A stretch of DNA of 64,000 nt from Vibrio sp. DW001 (GCF_029016285.1 NZ_CP091975.1:2790001-2854000); one strand, 5' to 3'. Shown: positions 1-10,514, counted from the first letter of the stretch. The notes: generated by a model from the letters alone, not told the origin. Numbers and translations are program-made.

Positions 1-58
1 AAGGCAACAAACTAAATGTCAGTATTGGCTGTATTTTAACCTAATATTCATTAAATCA

Positions 59-469
59 TCACTGTCCTAGTTCCGCAGCTGTCAGATTATGATACTCATT
101 TGGTATCTGATCCCACGCGGATTTTATCTCTCTAAGGATATCAACCACGTCATCAATAGCTTGAGGATTGCTCTCCACATTGGCTAATGCGATCTGAGTA
201 ATCATGAATTCATATAGCTGATCTAGGTTTTGGGCAACGTCACCACCCTCATCCATAGAAAGACAGGTGCGTAGGCTAATAACAATATCAAGTGCCTTAC
301 CCAAGCGCTCACCTTTAACGGCGATATTGCCTTGAGCCATCGCGGCTTTGCCTTGCACCAAGCGTTCAATTGCACCTGCCATCAGCATCTGAATCACTTT
401 GTGTGGAGAAGCCGCACTCAATTGACTATCTACAGATACCTTTTTATATGCTTGTAATGAACCGCGCAT
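59..469 (-). CDS. fliS: Flagellar export chaperone FliS
   Basis: A 136-residue cytoplasmic chaperone that binds the C-terminus of flagellin and holds it for export through the flagellar type III apparatus. The start RGSLQAYKKV and the helical, Leu/Ala-rich body are typical of FliS, and the length fits the family. I chose the ATG at 469 because AGAGGA lies just upstream; a longer open frame runs to 547 but would extend the protein through the intergenic region and into the preceding gene. It is the last gene of the flaG-fliD-flaI-fliS series, all on the minus strand. In Vibrio the regulator flrA normally follows, outside this window. Confidence 0.93.
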   Translation of the reverse strand: MRGSLQAYKKVSVDSQLSAASPHKVIQMLMAGAIERLVQGKAAMAQGNIAVKGERLGKALDIVISLRTCLSMDEGGDVAQNLDQLYEFMITQIALANVESNPQAIDDVVDILREIKSAWDQIPNEYHNLTAAELGQ

Positions 470-482
470 GGTATTCCTCTTC

Positions 483-788
483 TTATAAAAACTGTTGGTA
501 ACGCTGAACCGATTTGTTACCGTGACGATACTTCTTAAGCTGCTCACCTAACTGGCTGGTTTCTTTTTGAACCAACCCGACAAGTTGTTTCGTCCGCAAT
601 ATCGCGTCTTGCCAATCTTGTGAATTCTCACCATCTGGAACAGACTTAAACGTTAAAATAATCTCTTGCAAAATATGTTCCCTTTCATTTATCAGTGAAA
701 GGATTTCATCGCTATCTATCTCATTTTCTTGGAGTAAAGCGATCAAGCTGAAATCTAAGGCCTTTAAGTTGTCTAATAATTGAGTCAA
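483..788 (-). CDS. flaI: FlaI / FliT-like flagellar chaperone
   Basis: A 101-residue, highly helical and charged protein at the position of Vibrio flaI, between fliD and fliS. FlaI corresponds in place and size to FliT, the chaperone for the filament cap FliD. No catalytic motif is visible. It begins 4 bases after the end of fliD and ends 13 bases before the fliS start, so translation is probably coupled. The role as FliD chaperone is inferred from position, since sequence conservation in this family is weak. Confidence 0.82.
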   Translation of the reverse strand: MTQLLDNLKALDFSLIALLQENEIDSDEILSLINEREHILQEIILTFKSVPDGENSQDWQDAILRTKQLVGLVQKETSQLGEQLKKYRHGNKSVQRYQQFL

Positions 789-792
789 TTTA

Positions 793-2814
793 TTATCCCA
801 ACGCGTTCATCATGCCCGAAAGTTGCCCTTGCATTTTTGTCGTAGCATCTTGCATGGCCATAAATTTATTTTTGGTTCTGTCTTCTAAGCTAACCATCCT
901 GCGATCGAGTTGTGTTTGTTGATCGCTTAATCTGAAATTTTGTTCTCGCAATGAGTTTTCTCGGGTTCTAATGGTTCCCGTTACACCCGTCATTGACTGG
1001 ATGGCATCTTCTACTTTTTTTGCAAACCCTTGATTGCCACCAAAGAATGCCTCTAGCTTAGTAAAATTCTTGTTAAGTTGCCTATCGAGCATCTTATCAT
1101 TAATCTCTAGTGTACCCTGTCTCGTGCTCGTGATCCCGAACTCCGTCAATGTTTTCAGATCTTCCGGTGCATTTTCTACCGCGGTAGAAAATGCAGTTTT
1201 CAGGCGTGATTGTGCTGAGCGAACGATACTGTCGCCCGCCAATGGTCCAGCGGCACCAGTTTGTGGATCAACCGCTGCCAAATCACTAGAAATTTGATGA
1301 AATTGATTATAGGCATTAACAAACTGTTCGATATCTTCTCGCACACTTTGTCGGTCATATTCAACACCAATCTCGGTTCTCTTTTCCGTCGGGTCAGTTA
1401 CCCCCTTCACGGTAATATCGATACCGTCAATGGCATTCTCTATCACATTGTTTTCGCTACTCAACTGAGCAATACCATCCAGCATGACGACGGAGTCTTG
1501 CGCCGATTGGACCTCAGTCATACCAACATAACCTGCCATCGAATCTAAAGCACTTTGTAGCGCCGATTGCGTATCATCGATCTTGACTTGTCGTGCACGT
1601 TCTTCTGGTGGCAACAAGTCAAGCTTTGCTTGATAAGCTTGCTCTTCAGTCATCGTTCCCATTATTACAGAATCATCAATTTTCGTTCTTTGTTCAGCAA
1701 GTTTTGCATCTTGTTCCGCTTTCTCGGCAACAGTGTCTGCATCCATTTGGCTGACTCTCAGATTCTCTGCAATCAGTGCTTCTTCGGGTGTGAGGTAAGA
1801 GTCGGTCAATGTGCCCGATGCTGTGTTATTCCAACCTGGCACATCACCCATTTTGTTCAGTGCTTTCTCATCCAGTTCAGGCTCGGGAGGTTCATAGGAG
1901 TCGAGCAACGTTCCCGAGGCGGTTTCTGACCATCCGGGAATAGAGTCTTCTGGTTTAACAAAAGATGGAACGATATTTCCGTCGGCATCCCGAGTTGTGA
2001 CTAAAGTTTCTGCTGCAGCCTTACCCCTCGCCTCGTCGGGTGAAACCTCGTTAGATGTTGCTTGCTCGAGTTGGCCATTTTCGTTTTGCTGTAAAGCCGT
2101 GCCAATTTGATTGGCAATCTCTTGCCCGAGTGTAGGTGCGGCAAGCGCATTTGCCGCCGCATTTTTTGCCACTTCAAGCGCGCTGATTCGCTCTTCAAGT
2201 GTTTTAAATTCAAATTTTTTGAGTGGATTACCCGATTTTGATTCAACCGACAATTTGATGTCGTTATCTACACCCGATCGATCTGACGCAACAATTAAAC
2301 GTTTGCCATTCGCATCATTTATAATTGAAGCTCTGACTCCGGGGTTGTTCCCTGCCCCATTTATGCCACGTACAACATCTATCATGCTTGAACGGTCTTT
2401 TACATCAACCGTAAAATTATCATCACCTAGAGCAATTTGCAGCTTACCCGGACCAAATTCTGTATCCTCAGAAATAGCCTCTGAGGCAACTTTATGGCTC
2501 TGAGCAAGCTGCAGCACATCGATAGCATATCGGCCAGCAATTGCTTCTGTTGTCGCTGAGGCAGACACAACATCATCATCGGTAGACTCTACGGTTCGTA
2601 CCGCAAAGGCTTTTTCCTGACGAAAGTTTGCCATCAGACTTTTCATCGTATCCAGTGACTCTCTGAGCCGACCGTATGCACTAATATCGGTACCAATTTG
2701 CGCACGATCATTATCGATCCGAGCTTGCTTAGGCACACGCTCGGAATCAACAATTTTGCTGACCATGGAATTGATATCCATACCAGATGACATACCCAAA
2801 GGGCCTAAACTCAT
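793..2814 (-). CDS. fliD: Flagellar filament cap protein FliD
   Basis: Hook-associated protein 2, which caps the growing filament and catalyses flagellin insertion. The 673 residues include an N-terminal FliD domain (about 10-110) and a C-terminal domain ending in a coiled coil. The protein is much longer than the roughly 470 residues of enteric FliD; Vibrio versions are similarly long. The extra middle part holds a repeated motif PGW-x-x-TASGTL-x-DSY at about 293-307 and 326-340. The start has a good ribosome binding site (TAGGTGAG). It lies 20 bases after flaG and is co-directional with flaI and fliS. Confidence 0.95.
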   Translation of the reverse strand: MSLGPLGMSSGMDINSMVSKIVDSERVPKQARIDNDRAQIGTDISAYGRLRESLDTMKSLMANFRQEKAFAVRTVESTDDDVVSASATTEAIAGRYAIDVLQLAQSHKVASEAISEDTEFGPGKLQIALGDDNFTVDVKDRSSMIDVVRGINGAGNNPGVRASIINDANGKRLIVASDRSGVDNDIKLSVESKSGNPLKKFEFKTLEERISALEVAKNAAANALAAPTLGQEIANQIGTALQQNENGQLEQATSNEVSPDEARGKAAAETLVTTRDADGNIVPSFVKPEDSIPGWSETASGTLLDSYEPPEPELDEKALNKMGDVPGWNNTASGTLTDSYLTPEEALIAENLRVSQMDADTVAEKAEQDAKLAEQRTKIDDSVIMGTMTEEQAYQAKLDLLPPEERARQVKIDDTQSALQSALDSMAGYVGMTEVQSAQDSVVMLDGIAQLSSENNVIENAIDGIDITVKGVTDPTEKRTEIGVEYDRQSVREDIEQFVNAYNQFHQISSDLAAVDPQTGAAGPLAGDSIVRSAQSRLKTAFSTAVENAPEDLKTLTEFGITSTRQGTLEINDKMLDRQLNKNFTKLEAFFGGNQGFAKKVEDAIQSMTGVTGTIRTRENSLREQNFRLSDQQTQLDRRMVSLEDRTKNKFMAMQDATTKMQGQLSGMMNALG

Positions 2815-2834
2815 TCAACTCACCTATAAGACAG

Positions 2835-3293
2835 TTAAACTGATTCTTCTATAATAAATCCAGAAGAAGAAGCAGCAGCTAAGCGCCTAAGTATAATTAA
2901 CATCTCTTCGTCAGGGATCTGTCGTATTATGTCGCCAGTACTGGCTTCATAAATCGTCACAACATCTCTTCCTAACTCCTCATCGACTCGAAACGAAAGC
3001 CCTTTATTGATAGAGTTAACAAATTCATCCATTTTCTCTACCATCATTTCAAGTTGTACTTTGTTGATATCAATTCTTTTTTGAACCAATTCTTCAACTG
3101 CTTTCGTTTTTTCTGCCATGTCAGTTTCGCTCACTGCTTTACCGACATCCTTTTGAGTAGACACTGATTTATTAGTCGCGCTATCACTATCCAAAGCAAG
3201 ATTTATGCCACCATTATTACCGCTGGCGTTACCAAATTTCCCGTTTGGTTCGCCATACGATTGGATGTTCGATGTGTATGTGGATATATCCAT
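2835..3293 (-). CDS. flaG: Flagellar protein FlaG
   Basis: A 152-residue protein with a low-complexity Ser/Asn/Gly N-terminus and the conserved C-terminal FlaG region (about residues 85-145: LSFRVDEELGRDVVTIYEASTG, IRQIPDEEML). FlaG influences filament length and is encoded between flagellin and fliD in many polar-flagellated bacteria, as here. Its exact biochemical role is not established. It likely starts the flaG-fliD-flaI-fliS transcript. Confidence 0.92.
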   Translation of the reverse strand: MDISTYTSNIQSYGEPNGKFGNASGNNGGINLALDSDSATNKSVSTQKDVGKAVSETDMAEKTKAVEELVQKRIDINKVQLEMMVEKMDEFVNSINKGLSFRVDEELGRDVVTIYEASTGDIIRQIPDEEMLIILRRLAAASSSGFIIEESV

Positions 3294-3370
3294 ACCGATC
3301 TCCCTTCCACCTAGTTGGTAAGCGATTAATCACTATTGACGGTAAGCACAGGCTCGAAGCCTACACTTAC

Positions 3371-4507
3371 TTATCCCAACAAACTTAGTGCGGCTGATGG
3401 CGCTTGCTTCGCCTGAGCTAGCACCGATGTACTCGCATTCTGAAGAATTTGAGATTTAGTCATCTGGGTCGTCTCTTTAGCAAAATCGGTATCCATAATC
3501 CGACTTCTGGAAGCATTAACATTCTCGTTAATGTTATCCAAATTGCTGATCGCATGATTAAAACGATTCTGGAATGCACCAAGACCAGCACGATGACTGT
3601 CTACATTTTTCAATGCACCGTCTAGTATAGCAACGGCTTGCTGAGATCCAGCAACAGTGGTTACATCGATATCATCGACGCTCTGCTCAGTACCCGCTCC
3701 TATGTTAAGTTCACCTGCTAATGCGCCACTAAAGCTCACATCACCATTCTGGACACTTTGATTAGAAGCAAACACTTGAAGCTTTCCTTCTTCACCAACC
3801 GAGGCTTTAACATCGCTATTTTGACCATTAATGTACGTCGCGAGCTCTTCCAAATCATTTCCAGCTTTCGCATTAACAGTGATCTCTTTCGCTTCGCCTG
3901 ATTCATCATTATAGGAGATAATAAGGTCGTTGGAACCGGCTTGCACAGACCAATTTTCATCTTTCCCTTCTGCTGCGGTATAGCTCTTTCCAGCCATAGC
4001 TGAATCATCCGAGCGCATATTACCCATAGATAAAATGACAGCTTCACCGGAATCCGCACCAATTTGGAATGATTTGGTACCGTAAGAGCCATTCAGCAGT
4101 TTGTTACCACCAAATGACGTCGTTTCTGCAATACGATTAAGTTCGTCATTAAGCGCAGAGATCTCTTCTTGAATCGCAACACGTTCAGAACGAGAATTCG
4201 AACCATTAGACGATTGTAAGGAAAGGTCACGCATACGTTGCATAATATTGGTCGTTTCTTTCATCGCACCTTCAGCGGTTTGAGCAATAGAAATACCATC
4301 ATTTGCATTACGGACAGCCATGTCTAAACCACGGCTTTGAGCGGTAAGTCGGTTGGAAATCTGTAGACCAGCGGCGTCATCTTTCGCGCCATTAATCTTA
4401 TAGCCTGAAGACAGGCGTTCCATCGATTTGTTGAGTCCGTCAGCAGCACCCGACAGGTGTCGTTGAGCGGTCATTGCAGACACGTTAGTGTTTACATTCA
4501 TAGCCAT
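3371..4507 (-). CDS. Polar flagellin (copy 1)
   Basis: A 378-residue filament subunit. The conserved N-terminal D0/D1 region ([35 protein letters not shown]) and C-terminal region ([19 protein letters not shown], ending ALSLLG) form the coiled-coil core; the central part is variable. A strong sigma28 promoter lies about 90 bases upstream. The second flagellin follows upstream on the same strand and is very similar at both ends but diverges in the middle, so the pair arose by duplication. I cannot assign the letter of this paralogue. Confidence 0.95.
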   Translation of the reverse strand: MAMNVNTNVSAMTAQRHLSGAADGLNKSMERLSSGYKINGAKDDAAGLQISNRLTAQSRGLDMAVRNANDGISIAQTAEGAMKETTNIMQRMRDLSLQSSNGSNSRSERVAIQEEISALNDELNRIAETTSFGGNKLLNGSYGTKSFQIGADSGEAVILSMGNMRSDDSAMAGKSYTAAEGKDENWSVQAGSNDLIISYNDESGEAKEITVNAKAGNDLEELATYINGQNSDVKASVGEEGKLQVFASNQSVQNGDVSFSGALAGELNIGAGTEQSVDDIDVTTVAGSQQAVAILDGALKNVDSHRAGLGAFQNRFNHAISNLDNINENVNASRSRIMDTDFAKETTQMTKSQILQNASTSVLAQAKQAPSAALSLLG

Positions 4508-4595
4508 AATTGATCTCCTTAGGCATAATAGGGTGATGGGCCGTCGCGTCTCTCACCTCGCTTAGGCACATCTAGTTTTATTTCTCTCGTCCCTT

Positions 4596-4622
4596 GTAAC
4601 GGCGGGATAAGAAATACCTTTA
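4596..4622 (-). promoter_or_regulatory. Sigma28 promoter of flagellin copy 1
   Basis: On the minus strand, TAAAGGTA, 11 bases, then GCCGTTAC. This closely matches the flagellar sigma28 (FliA) consensus TAAAGTTT-N11-GCCGATAA and sits 89 bases before the flagellin start. Confidence 0.8.
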
Positions 4623-4811
4623 GGAAATTATTTAAAATTCTTCTGAAATAAACAATGGTGTGAATTTGATCACAGTATGTATGAAAAGCAACCACCCTTA
4701 TAGCTCGACTTTTCTTTTTAGACACGAGAGCAGGCAATCTCTGCTGAACCTGCACGTTGTCCCTACCTCGATTCAAAGCTCAGGTAACTTTCTTATCCTT
4801 CTAAAACAACA

Positions 4812-4836
4812 AAACCCAGCCATATAGGCTGGGTTT
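4812..4836 (-). terminator. Terminator of flagellin copy 2
   Basis: A perfect 10-bp stem (AAACCCAGCC / GGCTGGGTTT) with a 5-base loop, followed on the minus strand by a T-rich tail (TGTTGTTTTAG). It lies 32 bases beyond the stop of the flagellin at 4868-5998 and separates the two flagellin transcripts. Confidence 0.85.
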
Positions 4837-4867
4837 AAGGAGATGACAACAGATGTTGCTGTCAGAA

Positions 4868-5998
4868 TTAACCGAGTAGGCTAAGTGCTGTCTGTGGTGC
4901 TTGCTTCGCTTGAGCAAGTATTGACGTTGATGCCTGTTGCAGGATTTGAGACTTAGTCATCGCGGTGGTTTCTTTCGCGAAGTCAGTATCCTTGATTCGG
5001 CTGTTAGACGCGTTAACATTCTCGTTAATGTTGTCTAGGTTATTGATTGCGTGGTCGAAACGGTTTTGGAATGCACCAAGCTCACTTCGATGGCTGTCCA
5101 CATACTTCATCGCTGCATCTACAACAGCAACCGCTTCTTGCGCTCCACCGACAGAAGTCACGTCAAGAGTATCGACCGTTACCGCCGTTGCTGGGCCCAT
5201 ACCAAGCTCACCCGCTAGGGTTCCACTGAATGATACTTCGCCTTGAACCGTGTTGTTACCAGCAAAAACTTGTAGACGACCATCTTCATCAACAGAAGCA
5301 CTCACTGCATCTTGCTGACCATTGATGTACGTTGCTAGCTCTTCAATATCGTCGCCAGCTTTCGCATTAACGGTAAATTCTTGTACATCGCCAGATTTGT
5401 TCGTCAAGCCGATAACCATTGTTGCATCTTTAGATACAGCCCAATCTTTACCTTGACCATTCTCCGCTTTGTAAGCGCTACCGCCCATCATCGCATTATC
5501 TGAACGCATGTCTTTTAGGCTAAGCATGACCGCTTCACCATTATCCGAACCGATTTGGAAAGATTTCGTTCCGTGTGTGCCGTTAAGCAGTTTGTTACCA
5601 CCGAATGATGTGGTTTCCGCTATTCGGTTTAATTCGTCGTTCAGTGCTGTTACTTCTTCTTGAATCGCTACACGCTCTTGTTTTGAGTTAGAGCCGTTGG
5701 CAGATTGAAGTGACAAATCACGAACACGTTGAAGGATGTTCGATGTTTCTTTCATCGCGCCTTCAGCGGTTTGGGCAATCGAAATACCGTCGTTTGCATT
5801 TCGTACTGCTACGTCTAAGCCACGGCTTTGTGCATTCAAACGATTCGAGATTTGTAGACCCGCTGCATCGTCTTTTGCGTTGTTGATTTTAAAGCCAGAA
5901 GATAGGCGTTCCATTGAGCTGTTTAGGTCGCTCGCGGCGCCAGACAAGTGACGTTGTGCTGTCATTGCGGCTACGTTTGTATTTACATTTACTGCCAT
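4868..5998 (-). CDS. Polar flagellin (copy 2)
   Basis: A 376-residue filament subunit with the same conserved ends as its neighbours ([18 protein letters not shown] at the start, TALSLLG at the end). The variable middle differs from the flagellin at 3371-4507 in many positions while keeping its layout ([16 protein letters not shown] motif). It has its own sigma28 promoter and its own terminator, so it is transcribed as a single gene. Confidence 0.95.
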   Translation of the reverse strand: MAVNVNTNVAAMTAQRHLSGAASDLNSSMERLSSGFKINNAKDDAAGLQISNRLNAQSRGLDVAVRNANDGISIAQTAEGAMKETSNILQRVRDLSLQSANGSNSKQERVAIQEEVTALNDELNRIAETTSFGGNKLLNGTHGTKSFQIGSDNGEAVMLSLKDMRSDNAMMGGSAYKAENGQGKDWAVSKDATMVIGLTNKSGDVQEFTVNAKAGDDIEELATYINGQQDAVSASVDEDGRLQVFAGNNTVQGEVSFSGTLAGELGMGPATAVTVDTLDVTSVGGAQEAVAVVDAAMKYVDSHRSELGAFQNRFDHAINNLDNINENVNASNSRIKDTDFAKETTAMTKSQILQQASTSILAQAKQAPQTALSLLG

Positions 5999-6078
5999 GG
6001 TGATTCTCCAATTGATTTTCCGTTAAAGCGGTTTCCGACGTCTCAGAAAACCAAGTAGTTCTCTCAAAGTTACTTTCA

Positions 6079-6105
6079 TTAACGGCTCATATGTAGAATC
6101 CTTTA
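6079..6105 (-). promoter_or_regulatory. Sigma28 promoter of flagellin copy 2
   Basis: On the minus strand TAAAGGAT, 11 bases, GCCGTTAA: one mismatch to the -10 consensus GCCGATAA and correct spacing. It is 81 bases before the start codon. Confidence 0.82.
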
Positions 6106-6855
6106 GAAAAAAATTCGTTTTTTTTTACTAATTATTTCTAACCACCTACAAATGTGACCTTTCTCATAAAAATCAAACAAAGCCTACCGATAGAGCTAAA
6201 GATTTTATTTAAATTGCCGAGAGCAAGGGGTTTTAAAAAAAATATCAGGATAAGATAGCGCCACAAATCAGCAGCCCTACTGCATTAAATTTGTGTCTTT
6301 GTTTCTTCAATAGATAGGTAGATAACAAGCACTGAGTAGCATTCGTGACGGTTCATCAAAAGGTAGACTCTGTAACTTTTGAATATGCTTAATTTGAGGA
6401 AGGAACAAATAGACTTAATATAACGAAGAGAATTAGCAACACCGAACGAATTTTTTGGCCTATATTGAAAATCACTTTAAATTCAATATCATCAAGAATC
6501 AACCTGACACTACTTCAGTTTAACGATATTTTTGACTTATTCCGAGATCAGAACCACTTATTGAAAAGAATAAGAAAAAGTAATGATTTTCTTGTATAAA
6601 CATCTGATTTATATACGACATTTCTACCAAAGTACCGATATTTGCTTTTAATCAACTCACTTTGATTTATTTTTTTTAATTGTTTTATTTGAAACGTTAA
6701 TTTGATATTTATGGCCTCCTAATTTAGACCGCAAAGACTTGCAACACATCAATTCTTATTTAAAAGATGTTGATTATTCAATTTACTATTCATTTAACAC
6801 ACAGTCGAACTGACATTCACGTAAACATTTTATATCAAATAGGAGAAATATAGAT
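6106..6855. other. AT-rich intergenic region upstream of the RidA-type gene
   Basis: About 750 bases between the divergent flagellin copy 2 and the triple-RidA gene. The DNA is AT-rich with no convincing open frame. GGAG lies 12 bases before the ATG at 6856 as its ribosome binding site. I see no clear promoter for that gene by eye. Confidence 0.5.
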
Positions 6856-8121
6856 ATGAGTGGAAATATCATAAAGGTTTCAAGAAACACAGACAATGCA
6901 CCGAAGCGTACCGCCTCTACACAAACCGTCGCTTTCTCTCATTACAATAATATTTCAGCGCAATTACCTGTCGACCCTGAGACAGGCAAACTTGTCACAG
7001 GGAGCGTAAAAGAACAGGCATCGCAGTGCCTAGCCAATATTAAAGCCATTGTAGAAAGCATCGATCACGTGATGGACGACGTTGTTAAAATCAATGTATT
7101 CCTTAAAAACATCTCAGATACTGACGCTATAAACGATGTCTACGCCACTTTCTTCCAAGGCGATTTTCCTACCCGTACCACGGTCGCGGTTGCGGCTTTG
7201 CCTATGAGTGATGCTTTAGTGCAAATGGACGCCCTTATTTCAAACGGCGAAGGCACTGCACCACAAGAGCCTTGCGACCTGATTAAACTGTCAAACAATA
7301 CTGAGAATGCACCGATAAGCTCTGTCTCGACACAAACCGTCGCTTTTTCACATTACAACAATATATCAGCGCAGCTACCTGTCGACCCTAAAACGGGTGA
7401 AATTGTTGAAGGTGGTATAAAAGCGCAGACTAAGCAATGTCTACAAAATATCAAGGCAATCTTAACCAGTATCGATGTTCCTTTTGACGACATTGTCAAA
7501 ATCAATCTCTTTCTTAAAGACCTTTCGGATATGGATGCAGTAAACGACGTTTATTCCACATTTTTCCCCGACTCGTCAATCGCTCGGAGCGTAGCCTATG
7601 TGCCTGCGCGAACCACTGTTGCCGCTTTCGCTTTACCTATGGATGCATTGATACAAATTGATGTCGTTGTGTCTCACGGAGATGGTACTCCACCACAAGC
7701 GGTCGAAGACAGACATGGGCTAATTATCAGAGCACACAACACGGAAAATGCACCAAAAAGCACTCTACATACGCAAACAGTCGCTTTTTCCCATTACAAT
7801 CATATTTCAGGCCAGTTACCTTTAGATCCGAAAACCAGTGAGATGATTTCGGGTGATGTTAATGACCAGGCGAGACAATGCCTAGACAATATCAAGGCCA
7901 TTGTAGAAAGTGTCGATCACGTGATGGATGACATTGTGAAAATTAATATTCAGCTTAGAGATGTCGCCGATATTGATACCGTCGACGAGGTGTACACCAC
8001 ATTCTTCAGTGGTGACCTTCCAGCAAGAACAACCGTTGGTGTTTCCGCTATCTCTATGGATGCCTTGATTCAGATTGATGCCGTGGTTTCTAACTGTGAA
8101 GGAACGCCTCCACAAGCATAA
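6856..8121 (+). CDS. Three-domain RidA (YjgF/UK114) protein
   Basis: A 421-residue protein made of three tandem RidA-family domains (about 1-138, 139-283, 284-421). Each contains QTVAFSHYN-x-IS-x-QLP near its start, DDIVKIN in the middle and P-(T/A)-RTTV near its end. RidA enzymes hydrolyse reactive enamine/imine intermediates released by PLP enzymes; the Arg that binds the substrate carboxylate is present in each unit (R107, R252, R391). Ordinary RidA is about 130 residues and trimeric, so this chain could form the trimer by itself. Domain 2 has a small insertion before its Arg. It interrupts the flagellar locus and has no obvious functional neighbour. Deaminase activity is inferred. Confidence 0.88.
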   Translation: MSGNIIKVSRNTDNAPKRTASTQTVAFSHYNNISAQLPVDPETGKLVTGSVKEQASQCLANIKAIVESIDHVMDDVVKINVFLKNISDTDAINDVYATFFQGDFPTRTTVAVAALPMSDALVQMDALISNGEGTAPQEPCDLIKLSNNTENAPISSVSTQTVAFSHYNNISAQLPVDPKTGEIVEGGIKAQTKQCLQNIKAILTSIDVPFDDIVKINLFLKDLSDMDAVNDVYSTFFPDSSIARSVAYVPARTTVAAFALPMDALIQIDVVVSHGDGTPPQAVEDRHGLIIRAHNTENAPKSTLHTQTVAFSHYNHISGQLPLDPKTSEMISGDVNDQARQCLDNIKAIVESVDHVMDDIVKINIQLRDVADIDTVDEVYTTFFSGDLPARTTVGVSAISMDALIQIDAVVSNCEGTPPQA

Positions 8122-8251
8122 CGGACAATTTATTGCTGTCGAGCTGATCACCAATTGATACAAGATGTATTAAATATACGTCAGAAGAACGTGAGAATGA
8201 TAGGTCTTTTTGACCAACTGTAATCGACTATGGAATAAACAGAAAGGTGGC

Positions 8252-8404
8252 ATGTCTATTATCCGTAAAAAGCTTGTCGATATCTTTGAATTTCTCCTTC
8301 AGGAACACATAGATTACTAGTCTGAATCAGAGTTTTACGAGGACTATCGTTAGGGCTTTATTCGCGGAAACAAATGTCGAACTGATCAAAGTTTTAAGCA
8401 ATAA
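8252..8404 (+). pseudogene. Possible small gene broken by two amber stops
   Basis: A good ribosome binding site (AAAGGTGG) precedes ATG at 8252. The frame gives 22 codons, then TAG, 10 codons, TAG, 16 codons and TAA. The composition (MSIIRKKLVDIFEFLLQEHI, then SESEFYEDYR, GFIRGNK) looks protein-like across both stops. It may be a decayed small gene, or only the first 22 codons may be expressed, or it may be chance. No family is recognised. Confidence 0.3.
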
Positions 8405-8448
8405 AAATAATGATCTCACTCTATTCAGACACTTTTTTATTTACCAGA

Positions 8449-8477
8449 AAGAAAGGCGAACATCGTTCGCCTTTCTT
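8449..8477. terminator. Bidirectional terminator
   Basis: A 13-bp perfect stem (AAGAAAGGCGAAC / GTTCGCCTTTCTT) with a 3-base loop between the converging RidA-type gene and the chemoreceptor at 8497. T-rich sequence follows on both strands. Confidence 0.8.
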
Positions 8478-8496
8478 GTTTACAGTATAGAAAAAA

Positions 8497-10143
8497 CTAT
8501 AATTTAAAAATACTTATCGTTTTATCGAGCTGATTTGATAGATTTTGCAGTTTGGTGCTTGCTTCTTTCAACTGTTCCGCAGTATTCACGGTCTCTTCAG
8601 TCAACATACTAATATTCTCAATATTTACGTTAATATTTTCCACCACGGTAGACTGTTCTTCAGTTGCGGTCGCCACTTGAATATTCTGTCCATTTATATG
8701 ATCGATATGATTGTCTATCTCCATCAACGACTCATTTACTTTATTAGCAGAGTCAACTACAAGTGATGCTTGAGTATTTCCCTGCCCCATAGCCCTTACT
8801 GTATTTTGTGATTCGATCTGTAATTTATCAATGACTTCTTGAATTTCTTCTGTTGATTTAGCAGAACGACTCGCTAAGGTTCTCACTTCGTCAGCAACTA
8901 CAGCGAAACCACGACCATGTTCACCAGCCCTCGCGGCTTCAATCGCGGCATTAAGTGCTAATAAATTGGTTTGTTCGGAAATACTTCGTATTGTTGCTAA
9001 AGTAGAACTGATATCATCTATTTCACTAGATAACGTTCCAACCATTTGATTAGCTTGCTCTAATTCAACAGTAAGTGAGCTAATCTGAGATTGTGTTTGT
9101 GATATCAACTCCCTTCCATTACGAGAACTTGTTGAAGCCTCATTGGCTGCCTCAGCTGCGCTTGCAGCAGTAGCAGCGATTTCATTTACTGTCATACCAA
9201 GTTCACTAGATGCGGTAGCTACCTGTATAGTTCTGTCTTTTTGTGAGCTACAATTGTCTTGAGTCGCGTGCGCTTTTTCTGTCACATTGATAGCCATTTC
9301 AGCTAAATCACGCGAATTTGACGCTATATGTGTAATAGAATCATGAACATTGGACAAGAAATGGTTAAAGCTACTCGCTATTTCTGAAAACTCATCTTTA
9401 CCGTCGATCTGAATTCTTGTGTCCAATGCCATATTAGATGTCGCATAAACAACTGTGTCTCGTAAAGAAGTAACGCTACGACGAATTCCCGAAATTATAT
9501 ACCAAGACACCAATACGGAAATGATAATGCCAGCGATTAAAACGGCCATAAGCTGAGTAGAGCCTGTATTATGTGTTTCCTTACTCATCTTATTTTTTTG
9601 CTCTGCCTGTACAAGTAACGCATCTAGAATACTATTTGTTGCCTTTCGCATTACACCATATGACTTGGCATATTTTTCTTTATATATTTTCTGTGCTTCC
9701 GACAAATCGCCTTTATCTAATGCGTTGAGCATAGGAATTAGCTCATCTTTAACCATGCTTTCAAAAGCAGAAAGGAGCTTTTGAGCTTCATTTCTCAGAT
9801 CAGGATTCACTTGACTATCCAGAGCTACTTGCATTGCCTCGCGCATCTCCGGGATATCTTCAGAATGAGCTTCTTGAACCCGTATTTTAATACCTTTTTT
9901 ATCACGTAATTCGGTCTGTTGTAGAAGCATCATATCAACACCCACACGCAACCTTGGAATTCTTGAGGCAACTTCGGCTAACGCTCGCATTGGTGCAGCA
10001 GTGTTATTAAAAAGCATCTCTGATTGCTGTTCCATTTGAGACATTTTAGTGAAGCTGGTCGTACTCAAAACAACCATTGCAATACAAGGAATTACAATGG
10101 CAATAATTAGTCGAGATTTTAATGTGAGATTGTTATTTATCAT
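8497..10143 (-). CDS. Methyl-accepting chemotaxis protein (4HB type)
   Basis: A 548-residue transmembrane chemoreceptor. It has an N-terminal membrane segment (about 12-30), a helical periplasmic ligand domain of four-helix-bundle type (about 35-190), a second membrane segment (about 195-215), a HAMP domain and a cytoplasmic signalling domain with the conserved hairpin tip [20 protein letters not shown]. It signals to CheA through CheW. The ligand is unknown. A near-perfect sigma28 promoter upstream puts it in the late flagellar regulon. Confidence 0.93.
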   Translation of the reverse strand: MINNNLTLKSRLIIAIVIPCIAMVVLSTTSFTKMSQMEQQSEMLFNNTAAPMRALAEVASRIPRLRVGVDMMLLQQTELRDKKGIKIRVQEAHSEDIPEMREAMQVALDSQVNPDLRNEAQKLLSAFESMVKDELIPMLNALDKGDLSEAQKIYKEKYAKSYGVMRKATNSILDALLVQAEQKNKMSKETHNTGSTQLMAVLIAGIIISVLVSWYIISGIRRSVTSLRDTVVYATSNMALDTRIQIDGKDEFSEIASSFNHFLSNVHDSITHIASNSRDLAEMAINVTEKAHATQDNCSSQKDRTIQVATASSELGMTVNEIAATAASAAEAANEASTSSRNGRELISQTQSQISSLTVELEQANQMVGTLSSEIDDISSTLATIRSISEQTNLLALNAAIEAARAGEHGRGFAVVADEVRTLASRSAKSTEEIQEVIDKLQIESQNTVRAMGQGNTQASLVVDSANKVNESLMEIDNHIDHINGQNIQVATATEEQSTVVENINVNIENISMLTEETVNTAEQLKEASTKLQNLSNQLDKTISIFKL

Positions 10144-10230
10144 AGAATAATTGTTTTCTTAAGATTCAGGTTTACTTCAATTCATCAATATCATGCTAAA
10201 CATAAACGAATACTCGGCGGTAGATTCTGT

Positions 10231-10257
10231 TTATCGGCATAACCATATAAATCTTTA
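10231..10257 (-). promoter_or_regulatory. Sigma28 promoter of the chemoreceptor
   Basis: On the minus strand TAAAGATT, 11 bases, GCCGATAA. The -10 element matches the consensus exactly. It lies 88 bases before the start codon at 10143. Confidence 0.85.
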
Positions 10258-10486
10258 ACTGATGTTTATGTTGCCCGTTTAGTACTTTGAAGCATTCTCA
10301 AGGTAACTCATTTACTTCAAGCAATTTATGGCAGCATACTTAACTAAATATTCCATCATCGTTTGTTTAAAAAAGAAATAACACACGAGAAACTCACACA
10401 ACTCCTGGGCTTGTCGTTACTTATTTGTCGATGAAATCATAAATAACTAGATAAACAAGAAACTTACGATTTTCAGGTAGAGAAAA

Positions 10487-10514
10487 GCCCCATTTCCTTT
10501 GAGAGAACTGGGGC
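10487..10514 (-). terminator. Probable terminator of flagellin copy 3
   Basis: GCCCCA / TGGGGC stem followed on the minus strand by TTTTCTC. It is about 215 bases beyond the flagellin stop at 10729. The stretch between (10515-10728) has no convincing open frame; it may be a long 3' untranslated region. Confidence 0.55.
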
